From NCBI RefSeq assembly GCF_021869535.1, contig NW_026262604.1, forward strand, positions 54,336,247 through 54,400,246: a stretch of 64,000 nucleotides of DNA. Reading direction: 5' to 3'. Made by a program: the position numbers and the translations under genes. This document shows, piece after piece, positions 11,006 through 23,500 of this stretch. The stretch comes from Mytilus californianus. Taxonomy: Eukaryota > Mollusca > Bivalvia > Mytilida > Mytilidae. The notes beneath the pieces are model-generated. The model was not told where the DNA came from and did no database searches. It saw only the letters and a list, made by a program, of their open reading frames with translations. Position 1 is the stretch's first letter. Each line of letters begins with the position of its first letter.

Positions 11006-11519
11006 TTAGTTATAGACGGTATCAGATCTATCCATGTGAATACATGTACCACGATTGTAATTTCCAGATAAGTCATAATCATCGTCTGACCTTTTACTTT
11101 GTGACACATAGTAATCGTTCTTTGACATGTCTTGAACTCTGTTATGCATTGCATGATCATACGTTTTCTCATCGGAATCGATGAAAGTATCTTGCAAATG
11201 TGAATAAGTATTAGGGTCCATCACCTCCGATTGCTGCTTGCTTTCAATTCCGTGTTGCATGTTGTCGTAGGTGTCATCGTTAAGATAATTATTTTCTCTT
11301 GCATAGTCGTATGTTATAGTATCTGTGTTAACATAATTATGTGTTATTTTGACAATATTCTGATAATTTTCTGATTCAACAGGCTGAGTATATATCGACC
11401 TCTCTATGTTTATGTTCTGGCTCTCATTTATTTCTCCATCTGTTCCAAATTCATATGATGGGTTTGACCGTGTAACAAGGTTGCATCTTGGTTTTTTTTG
11501 GGAATCCTTGTATCGTCTT
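11006..11519 (-). CDS. Copy A last exon: tyrosine-rich cytoplasmic tail
   Basis: Starts after an acceptor (TTTACTACAG) and completes an AG|A arginine codon, giving RRYKDSQKKP just after the membrane span, a positive-inside stop-transfer stretch. The exon runs 170 residues to a TAA after SDTVYN. It has about 17 tyrosines, several in SH2-type contexts: YQNI and YVNT (Y-x-N), YDNM (Y-x-x-M, the PI3K p85 type), plus NTYSHL, TYDHAM and NDYYVS. There are no ITIM consensus sites by strict pattern. The VTRSNPSYE block and the last 80 residues are conserved in copy C. The Met at 11260 is internal and not the start. Confidence 0.8.
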
Positions 11520-14500
11520 CTGTAGTAAAAATATAATCACATGCCAAACTGTATAATATCATGACATAATTGAAAACTATGCAAGAATTGTGCTATAGTC
11601 AGAAGCACAAACATACGAATTGGTCAATAATAGATTTTCTTATAAAAAATAACCATCTCTGTCGAATAGGTAAACGATGTTTTCCTTACATACGTTCTCA
11701 TCAAACAATCCACAACAGAATTGTAGAAAATGCCTTGAAAAAGACATTTGTTACCGGTGACAATGTACATAGAAGATTTGGATTAACAACGTCAACATGT
11801 AAATATGAACAATTTGTTAAATCTCTTAGTGTAGTTACACCTGTTTGAAGCCAATGAACGCGCCTGTTGTCGTTTTTTTTTGTATCTAATTGAGTTTTTC
11901 TTTAAAGTCATTGTTGCTGATTGCAGATTGCTGAAAATATGTAGATGAGTGTATAATACGGTTTGCACTGGTCGATTGTTTATTATTGCTCTTCCTTTTT
12001 TTCCTTGTTTAATTGTGTTTGCTGTCTAATAGACGTGTTAGCTACAACTGCTTTAGTCATATCCCTAGAAAAATGTGACACTATCACAGTTCGACCACAC
12101 CCGAAGATTTTAACCTGATAACATCAGACTTTTTATCAAAATGTACATCTGAAGGTAACCTCCTTTTTTGATAATTTTTTGATGTGGTTCCTGTTTTTCC
12201 AATCTATAATTTCCTTCGTTGCGTTTGGCAGTTTGTTCTTTGTGTTTTATTGTTTTTATTTTTGGAATGGTGCAGTACTTTGTTTATGTCTGATGATGTA
12301 TTGCCCGTGTATTTATATTCTTTAATTTGAAATAAGATGTTATTACTTTTTTAGACTCAATCATGCACCTCATCGTCGTCTATTATAAACATTTTGGCAC
12401 TTCATATGTCACTTTTGTGTGTTTATAAGATCCATGCTCAAATTAGGAGATATGAAGAGGTTTTAGAATTAAAAAATCATCAAAGATACCAGATTAATAA
12501 GTTAGTAAGTCAGACGCGCGTAAGGCTCACTAACGGCGTTATAGTCAAACCATCTGAAATGCTTAATCAATAACGCAGCTGTAAATCATTCAAAACGAAA
12601 ACCAGAGTTCCAAAAAATTGTACCAAATCTGGCTACGACAATTCATGCCTGTGAATAAGAAACTTTCAGTATTCAAAATGAATTTTACATTTAATGAAAA
12701 GCACATTTACAGGAAATGACCGTATCAATGTAGAATTGCTGATATCTGGGCTGGTGATACCCTCGGGGGAGGGGGGATCGTCAACACACAGTGGAATATA
12801 TCTAGCGGTTGTTAAAACTAATCAAAGGTCCCATGCTGATATTTTAGTATACCAGCATTACAATTACGAATGAATAATTGAAATATTTGTCAACGGATAC
12901 GTCAAAAAAGATCTGACCTTTCTATCAATGGAACAGATAAAAGAACAATATTTCAAAATATTTCATTTGGTAACTATAACACAGAAGTTTATAATGATAG
13001 AAATGTACCTGTACAAAAGCACTACAAATGGAAGAAATAGTATAATGATTCCTGCTGCAACTGTACCTGCAACAACAGCACCTGTAAGACGAATATGTAC
13101 TAATAAATTTATACATTCAAAAGTCAAGACCTTGTTATACAGTGATGTCGTTTGTTCCTGTTTATCGTATTTGGTGTTTTCGTTTATTGTTTTGTATATA
13201 CACCATGCCGATACTTTTCTTTTGAATTGTTTTACGTCTGTCATTTTGTAGCCTTTTATAGCTTACTATGCGGTATGGGTTGTGCTCTTTGTTGAAGGCC
13301 GTACGGATACTTGTCGTTGCTCTGGTGGAGAGTTGTCTCACTAGAAATCATACTACATCTTTTTATTTCTATATAAATACAATTTACATCCTTTTCTATA
13401 CCTGTATTCTAATATGGTTATTTGATTGATAGCGTTTGATTTTGTCAGTTTTTATGGACTTTGTATTGTTGAATGTTCCGTGAAGTTCGGTATTTTTGTT
13501 ATGTTTTTTTTTATTATTGATGATAGAAACGTAGTCATCTAAATAAAGATAATGTTGTTGTCCATTTTACTTGTTGCAAAGCTATAAATTGTTTTCTGTA
13601 ATGATTGGTGTTTTTTGTAAATATATATTCCTTTGATCGACTCTGGCCAATCTAGTGATTGATATTTGTAAACACATTATCTATTGCTCGTGGCATACAC
13701 TGACATCCAGATGATATATAGAAAGCTTTTTTTTTATTTCCTGTTTTGTTATTTTTTTCAATTCAAGCTCATAATGAATTTTACCTTTATGAGTAACATG
13801 CTTATGTGGCTAAGCCTTCTTGTGAAACTCTAACATGTGTAGAATTTGCAGTATTCAACATTATTGAATACCAAAAATAGTGTCAAATACACGTATATTT
13901 AGAATTACAGCTGTAAGCTAAACCAACCAACTTCACATATATTTTTCCTATCTCGACTTATCTCATTTGAGTATAAAAGAATTAACCGCAATCTTATATC
14001 AAGCGTTGCCTTTATTATTGGAAACTTCTTATTCCAGTTAAACTTTTGATTTTGAACTAATTGAAATGATGAACTTGTACAACATTCAACTTGAAATTGT
14101 GACATTAAAATAATATTTCTACGCTAGCAAAGTAAGACACAAATTCTTGATACCTCTAATTATACGACGGCAGGAGTTCAATTCCGTGACGGATGAAAAT
14201 GTCGAGTTTAATATCTGACTTTACATGTAGCTATTGCTAAAACCTGCGCAAAACTCTTACCTGGGAATATTTTCTTTGCTTGCTGGTTGGAGGTATGACC
14301 TACTGGTACTGTATAAGAACAAATATATTAGCTGACTGAATGATGTGATATTTTCAAAACAGATTTAAGGTTACATGATGCAAGTTAGGATAAGTATGTT
14401 CATAGTTTGTTTAAGGTAAACAATATGAAATACAGCTGCAATTTTTCGTTTTTTTTTTTTTTGTTTTTTTTTTGTATTGTGTTAAATTTAAATAATAAAT

Positions 14501-17500
14501 TTCATATTGCAAGTGAAAACTGTCTATCATTTACGATAGGGTGACTTGGGAATAGAAATATGGCCAGTTTTGGTTTTCCTACAGCGGTAAAGCCCTTGCC
14601 AAAGTTGGAAGTCGGTTTACTTGTCCATGATCTGAAAATACGCGTCCACATCCGGTCAAAATGGAGGGGTTAAATCCAATTCATCTTGTAGAGAGCGTGC
14701 AAGGCTCTCTGTACGATAGAAATCCTTTCAAAAAGAGGCAGAAGACACAAAAAGGATTGTCAATCGTATAAGTCGACATAGAACGTACATGCCTCGACAA
14801 AAAACGAAAAACGACAGTAAACAAAACACAAGATAGAAAACTAAAGACTGAGCAATACGAATCTACCAAAACTGGGGAATATCAGGTGCTCCGGAAGGGT
14901 AAGCAGATTTGCTCTACCTGTGGCATTCGTTCAGTAACTTATGTAAGTACAAACCTGGTGACAAGTATAAATTGGTAGGTCACATTCGAGAAAAAAGAGG
15001 ACCGGATTGTGGTTCGGATCTCTTTGTGTGGTCTTTAAAGAGAGAGTGTTACAATTCACGAAACTCTGCATTATTTAATAATAAGAAATAAACTATATAA
15101 CAAAACAGCTTTCATTCTTCTTGAGTAACCCTTGTATGAATTATTCTACATACGAAGAAATTGCCTGGTCCCCCAAACGTTGATTACGATTAGTGCGATA
15201 GAAAATGCCAATTGTATTCTGAAATACTACGAAACGAAAAAATATGTAATTCATATAGTTTATTAATGAACAGAAAGAGTGGCAAAAGATACAAAAAAGA
15301 TAATCAGACTCAGAAGTCGGAAACAAATGATAATGTCATGACAAATTCCCAAAACGACCAAAACGACAACCAACAGTATTCAAGACACATCATAGAAAAC
15401 TGAGCACTGTATGGTATTTTTAAGCATTCGTCTATACGCTTTAATTATATATGTGTTTCAATTCTTTTTGGAATCAAAGTGGCGAATTATGACTTCACTG
15501 AAGTTATGATTACCAAACGAAGACGCTAGAGTTGAAAATATTGTTGCCTTGGTTTCCTCCATATTTGCTTCAATTTTGAAACATAATAGCTGTATAATTC
15601 AGAAATTTTTATTTATCATTTCTTACATGTTATTTTTGAAGAAACTGTAAATGAAGACATTGTTTGCATTTCTTGTGATAGTCCAATTGTTTTACTTGTG
15701 ATAGTCGATGGTACTTTTTTTCTGCTGAAAGATGGGATTATTGAAATCATCAGTGGATTCATACTGCTTGTTGATATTTCTACAACGATATTTAACTTAT
15801 AATATTCACATTATGTAAAAAGTAAGCTGAAATGTATAATTTATGAAAACAAGTCATCATTATTTTCCATTTATGGGAGCTTTAACTGTTACATTACTTA
15901 ACCATCGCAATATTTGCTAATAATTTATTAAGTGGAATTTATTTTTCACATGCGTGAAATGTTTAATTGTTTCAGCAGAAGGTGAAATGTCAGGAAAATG
16001 GCTATTGTTATCTTATATTTCGTTTCTGTGTGTGTTGCATTTTAGTGTTTCTGTTGTGTCTTTGTTTTCCTCTTATATTTGATGTGTTTCCCTCAGTTTT
16101 AGTTTGTAACCCGGATTTGTTTTTTCTCAATCGATTTATGAATTTAGAACAGCGGTATACTACTGTAGCCTTTATTTACAAAGAACGTGAAGAATAAAAG
16201 ATCTTCATTTTATTTCACTAACACTTGTTTCTTTTGCAAAGATATGCTAATGAACATGGCCGAAAAAAACCCAGCAAAAACGACAACCAGAGATCTTTTA
16301 TCAGTAGGCTATATCCCCTCAATGAATAAACTACTTTACCCGATGTTCAATAAAGACAATAGTAGTACACCGGTGTTCAAAAGTCATAAATCGATTGAGA
16401 GAAAACAAATCCGGGTTACAAACTATAAAACAGAGGGAAACATATCAACTATGAGATGAAAACAAATGAACAACAGGGACACTGAAGTGCAACAAAAACT
16501 AATTCCAACATACATAGAAACGAACTATTTGATAACAACTGCCATATTCCTGACTTGGTACAGAAAAAATGGTTTAATGGCTAGCCAAAACTTCCGCTTT
16601 ATGACAATAGTGAATATATCGCTAAAATGACAAAACTACGTGACAGAAATACAATACAAACAGACGTTAGAACATTCAACACAGAGGAACGCACAAATAA
16701 ATAATATAACAGTCGACACAACATGCAAACCGGAGAACAACAACGAACATATTCCATCAACGACAGACAGTACAGGAAATCAAAAACAGTGACGCGCTTA
16801 CGTAACTAACATGCAATCTCGAACTTTATGCAATTAGTTTCACAATACTCGTCCAAATAATTTGTATGACAATGATGGTATTGAAAGGCAATTTTATAAT
16901 TATTTGGACTACAAACGATAAGACATAACACATTATCCAACCGAAACAATAACAGAAACATCAACAATTAATACATGAATGTTGGATGTACAAAATACCG
17001 AGACACGTCGTATAGCAATGCAAAATCACACTCGGTATAGCAGTCATATTCGGGAATATGACAATGATGGTATTGAAAAGCAATTTTATAATTATTTGGA
17101 TAACAAACGATAAGACATAACACATTATTCAATCGAAACCATTACAGACACATCAAAAATATATATATGAATGTCGGATGTACAAAATACCGAGACACGT
17201 CGTATAGCAATGCAAATTCATAGCAGTCATATTCGGGAATAGGTCACGTTCGGTATTTAGCAGACAGACAACATAGATGTTAAACCTCAATCTAAGACGT
17301 GGTAAAAATGTTAACCTTTATGCGTAAATATTGACTCCTTTCCGATAAACTGGCATGTTCTTCAATTTTAATATTCAGTCGGAACAACAACTAAAGCTTT
17401 CCATGTGTTGCAATTATTTCGTATATTATAAAACAGATTTCGTCTCTCGTTTCGTTTCAGGACAAAAAAGGAAGTAATTTTGAAATGTGAACGTGGCCAT

Positions 17501-20500
17501 TTAACAACTAGATAAGTTATAAATCTGAATCAAAGATGCTAGGATTTAAAATGGTATGTGCACAGTTGTTTTACATTCGTTTTATGTGTTTGAGCTTTTG
17601 ATTTTGTCATTTGATAAGGAACTTTTCCGATTTGAATTTCCTTGGATTTCTGTTTTTTTGTTATATTACCTTTTTATGGATATATTGTGAGCCGTATTGC
17701 TTGATAATATCCGCTAAAAGACACACGGCAACCTATAGGTTTTAACATATACGTCATTTGGTCTTTAGTTGATAATTGTCTAATTAGCTTTCATATTATA
17801 TCTCCTTATTTTATATTGTCTTACTCCTACTTTATTTTTCTGTTAGTAATGGCTATTGGGTTCCAACAAGCAAATTTAAAACATAGTTTTTTTTTTTGAG
17901 GGTGGGGAATCATTATTTCACATTTCCTTGATTCAAAGCTTGGCATTCTATTTGTTAAAGTTTATGAGAGTAAAATATTAATGTAATTATAATTATCAAG
18001 AATATGTAATATATATAAAACTCATGTCAGACGAGTTTTTGGCGTTTAAAAGCAGTCTTTTGTTATGTTATAGCGTATGTTAAAAAAAGTAGGCCCAATT
18101 TCTCTGAATTGATTTCACTTCGATGAACTCATCACAGAACAGAACACCAACTTATAATCGCCTGAAGATTGCCCAACACCTAAATTTGAAAAGTTTTCAA
18201 CAGATTCGGAGGAATGATAAAAACAAGTATGACAAGGACATGTTTTAAACAAAACCAAATTTTGTTTTAACTGAAGATATGCATTGTATTGAGGAAACAA
18301 ATTTATTCATTTTTTGTTAATCACGTCCTTCCATTAATTTGTTAACAAAAACATGTAAAATTTGAATTATGGTATCAATATGCATCTTACACAAAAAGGA
18401 AGAGCTGTTCGGCATTTATAATTGAAATATGATAATATTTAAAATTGTGATATAAATAATTTAACTAAAAGTATTTGATAAAGTCACTTCAATATTTAAT
18501 TTCCAGTATTATTTGAATTTTTTTTTAAATGGTATTCTATGAATGAAACTAATATCGATAAAATTAGTTCCGCCTCTTAGTTTTGCGGATTATATTTTGA
18601 AAATGTATTCCAAATTGGTCTACAATTCACACAAACATACTTGTCCTCATCTGTGTAAAAAACATAAATAATTCTAGTGTAACACATATATACTAACCTT
18701 CACAATGGAAATATATACTTAGAATGGTAGAGTTTTTTCTGTTATGTATAGAACAATTCATATCACCTTCACAGCTAATGTAGAAATTTCTATCGGTTAT
18801 ATTATGCGTTTGGTTGTATGCTGGGCATCTATACATTATTGAATACCAAACATCGTAAATATTTATGATAGTGTTTTCTGGACACTTGATTATTCCTTGC
18901 TCACCAGGAAGAACTGATAAACAACCTACAATAAACTAGCATATCTATATTTCTATTGTGTTTAAATTTTTAGGCTATTATTTTATTTCATTTATCCTGC
19001 AGTAGTTAAAAGTTCCACATTAAAAGCTGATATTTGTTGTTGACTTAATTAAACAAATAGAGTTGATTATTGTATTGCCAATAAGCCAGACATATATATA
19101 TATATATATAGATATTACATATAGCGTAGCATTCTCCTGTTTTCATAGGATATTACGATCACGTGTTTCAAAGGTTATTTTATGTATCCGAAACCTTGTT
19201 TCTATTTTTAAGAATATTGACGCTGTGTTTCTATTTATCATGTTTATATGTATACTAGTCAACAAAAGAAACGATACATGGCAATGTATTTTCCTTATAT
19301 AATGAAATTGGATACACTGTACCAAGGTTAATAATTGCCCAATTGGTCTAATATTTGCAGAGTGTAATTTTCTTATCAAAACCAGTGATTTAAGGCAAAT
19401 ATGCGATTTTTTTTGATTTTTTTTTTTGCAATTTTTGTTATTGCAAAAATCGTATTTTCACCCAAAAATTCAAAAATCGATATTAGAACTTACAACTTTA
19501 ATTTTTAATATGGTCTGCTTAAAATTTTGAATGCCTTTGCAGATATTTGAATACTTAATTCTCATCTTCAAAATTATGTGCCGACTTTTGTCATCGTTTT
19601 CCGGAAAATAAATTTGACCCCTATGTGCAATAACACGGTATTTTCTCACTTTCCAATTTGGTCAGATTCGTATAATCATATGCATTTGCTTTGCAAATGC
19701 TGCTTTGCAAATGAATGTTTTTCATTGGATAATCGCCGCAGTAGACGAAAAGAAAGTTTGCAAGTTTATCAGAAGGAGATATCAAGAATTTTATGTTAAA
19801 TGCATACACTAAGAATACAAGAAAGCTAACACAACAAGCTATGAAGTTGTTCAAAGAATATTGATATTTTTTCCATTACATGTAAAAATCTTGCACGGTA
19901 CAATTTAAAATTACACAGAAAGAACATTTAACACCATTTTTCTAATACATTATTTACATATGTAATATATAAATTAAGGACTTTCACTCGGTCAATACGT
20001 TATATATGGACCTGTTAGATCATATTGACACTCGGACTTCGTCCGATATAACGTATTGACCTCGTCAAATGTCCATAATTGATAAATATAAATAAAATTA
20101 AAATTTTTAAGAATGTCAATATTTAATATTTTGAATTTCATAATTAAATTTCATAGAATTTAAAGATAACGTCCATCATCCTACCGGTTACACCTTCGAT
20201 CATCAGGGATACTGAGGTTGTCCTTGACGATGTCGTTATGGACGAGGTTTAATTGTTCTTATGTGACGTTTCTCTAATTGTTTATTCACGGTTTAGTGTG
20301 GGTTTGAAAATATTTATCAATTTCTTTTCCTTTATTATTCTATCGTCCTCAGTCGACGTATGTAGGAATGTATATTTCGGGAAATGTGGAATAGTGGAGT
20401 TAAATCTTCGGCACAGTTTCTTAAATGCCCGCTGAGATATATTTTGGAGTATTCTGGCTAGCAGATCTGTCGATTGTATACTGTAACTCTTTTCTCACAA

Positions 20501-23500
20501 ACGCCAGTTCGTCCGATGTAATTTTCCTTTCAGACATTGCATGCAAATTTGTCTCTTCCTGAATATAGATACAAGTATCACAGTTTGGTCTTTCACACCT
20601 TGTTATATTCGGAATACTGTTTGAAATGTTATACTGGTCAAAGGACAAGGTATGATAAGTGTCATTTTTGGACCACTCTTCAAATAACTTTATGTTATTA
20701 ATCTATGTATAAAGACTTTAAAAAATGTTGAACATTTGGTGTGTAAGTGAACAGTTGATTGTCTAGCAACGGATTTCATAAAACTCACTCAAATATCCAA
20801 CTTCAATGCATTTTCTCCTTGAAAAGACACCGGAATCGATTAAAATGTAAGATTTTGTGTTACCAAACACTTCAATATATATTATGGTTGAATCGTCCAT
20901 TTCAAGGAGCGCATAGTAGCAACCTAGCAACCACAATGTTGCAAAGTAACCACGCAAAAGGACTTTTGTAATTCAATTGAATACATTAAAAAGTACAAAA
21001 ATGGGTATAAACTTTCATATACTAGTATATCACATTAAGTCCTATAGTAATATCCTTAGTAACCATGTTTGCCTTTTATAATGATTTAGTTTTCTATTTA
21101 CATAACCATCATAGCAACAAAAGTTACAAAAGCATACAAAGTTTTCCCTAGCAACAACTAATTAGTTACGCATGAGTGCACATTTCAAAGAGTACTTTTG
21201 TGTCACTAAGAATAATGTTTTACCTGAAAACGTAAAGATTAAAAAGATATGAATCAACACCTAGAAAATATGTTCATTTTTTATATTATTAATTTTGATT
21301 CCCATGGAAGCACACGAACGAAGCAATTTCTATGAAAGGGGAAGATTTTCATAAAACTATATTTAACAGTTTATGTTATATTTTTAGTGATACGCGACCC
21401 AGGATAATTAAGTTCAATATACATATAAATGTATATGAGGTACTGTTTGCCTTTCAATAGCATTACTACATGTATTGTCCTTAGAAACTGCATACAAGTG
21501 AACATCTTTTGCAACTGCATATGATACTAGTTTGCCTAGAAACCATCGTTATTCAAACTTTTTAAGTATGTATTTGCACATAAAGCTGAAATGCATGTTG
21601 GACCACAAAGCATTTCAATAACAGTAACTAAATAAAGCGCTTGTGATACCTTGACAACAGATGCTATGCTAAGCAACTACCTAATTATGTGTATTTAGCA
21701 CAGCAACCAAAAGATGAAAATTGGTACCCTTAATGATATTATTCAGAACATGGAGAACATTGGCGTATATGTTGGAGCCACCTTTGTGCCCATTGTTGTA
21801 CCTTTCGTTTGTCTAAACTGATTTTCATCGAAATAAAAGTAGCTGTAATCAAGGATAAATCTGATAATTTCAAAAATGAATTCGTTAGCTATTCTAAACA
21901 GTAGTAGTTCGGGATATTGTTCGAGCGATTGATATTGCTTATATTCCTTATTCATTATCTACATTTGAAAAAAGATTTGTTACGCTGAATGAAAAGTAAA
22001 ATCACAAAAATACTGAACTCCGAGGAAAATTCAATCGGAAAGTCCCTAATCACATGGCAAAATCAAATGACAAAACACATCAAACGAATGGACAACAACT
22101 GTCATTTTCCTGACTTGGTACAGGCATTTTCAAATGTAGAAAATGGTGGATTGAACCTGGTTTTATAGCGCTAAACCTCTCACTTGTACGACAGTCTTAT
22201 CAAATTCCGTTATATTTACAACGATGCATGAACAAAACAGACATTATAAATACAATAGTCAAAATATGGGTACAGCAGTCATCACTGTGTTACAATATCA
22301 AAACAAACAATTATTTACAAAAAAGAACAAAAGCATCTATCAAATTAAAAACCACATTCATTGCTTCGCGTGTCTGACGTCAGAAAATGTAAACGTCACA
22401 TAAGAAGAAATTTTGTCATTCAATGTTTATTCAAAACAATTTTATAATTTCACATTGGGAATGTTGGTATACAGGGTTAAAAAATCAAAAGTTATGTTAG
22501 AATTAATTTCAGAAATAGACCGAGATTTAAAATTGTCCAGAAGTTCTTTAGAATTTTTAAGAATCCACATATGGTTAATACCACTACGGGAGTAAAATAA
22601 ATTTGTCGTTTGTCGTTCAAAGTATTTACAAATTTATAATAGAACAATAACATAATGACATATAATAGAACAATAACATAATGACGGGATCTTTTAAAGT
22701 ACAGAGTCACGTTATAAGAACCACAGAAACACAAAAAGTCGCATATACAAAACACACCAGCAAAAATGAAAGATAATACAAACACATTGACGGGATGTAT
22801 AAGTACCTAGCCACGTCAAATGGATATCACCGAAAACAAACCAAACAGTAAAAGTAATATTAATAATAGAACAAAGACAAATGAAAGAACAATATTACAC
22901 GTTGTTAAGATGATAAACAACGTCAGTATGCAGAATCTATACTTCAAGACCATCATGTATTATTTGTGAAGTTGATACGGAATATTTATCAACAAGGTCT
23001 TGGTACCTTCCGATGAACTTTTTTAGAAAAAGGACGAGACGTTCTTTGACATACCCCTGGTTCATCAACTTTCTGCTCAGACACTGAGACAAGTGTTGTT
23101 TCCGGCGAAGTGTTCGTCAGGGGATAGTATAAGAAATCAGTGGGTGTTTGGATTTTCCTTGGAGTTCGGTATTTTTGGTAATTTACATTTTTTGTATTGT
23201 TCTGAACTGGTTTGCGTAAAATTTCAAAAAAACATATTCCTGCAGCAATAGGACGTTTTTAAGGTCTACTTGTTTTGTTATTTGACTGCATGAACTTGTT
23301 TTTTTTTCATTCGACGTAACAAATCTTTACTCAAACATGAAATGTTGATTGTTGCTATCTTTTAATACTATTTATGTATATATGAATTAAGGTGCAACAA
23401 TATTGTTAACACATGTAACAGATGACAATATTCAAACCAGATGAAATGAAATCGAATTGACAGATATCTAGGCACAATAAATTGTCTTCATCGATGTCAG

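Noticed and set aside
11570..11848. Plus-strand open frame of 92 codons between the tail and transmembrane exons of copy A
   Set aside because: No recognised motif, antisense inside an intron, and no splice or repeat evidence. Chance frames of this size occur in this much sequence.
19085..19112. AT dinucleotide run
   Set aside because: An ordinary microsatellite within an AT-rich intron.
21220..21269. Possible 37 bp exon between acceptor TTTTCTAG and donor TTTCAG|GTAAAA in copy A
   Set aside because: Length is not a multiple of three, so it would break the phase between the two lectin-like exons.
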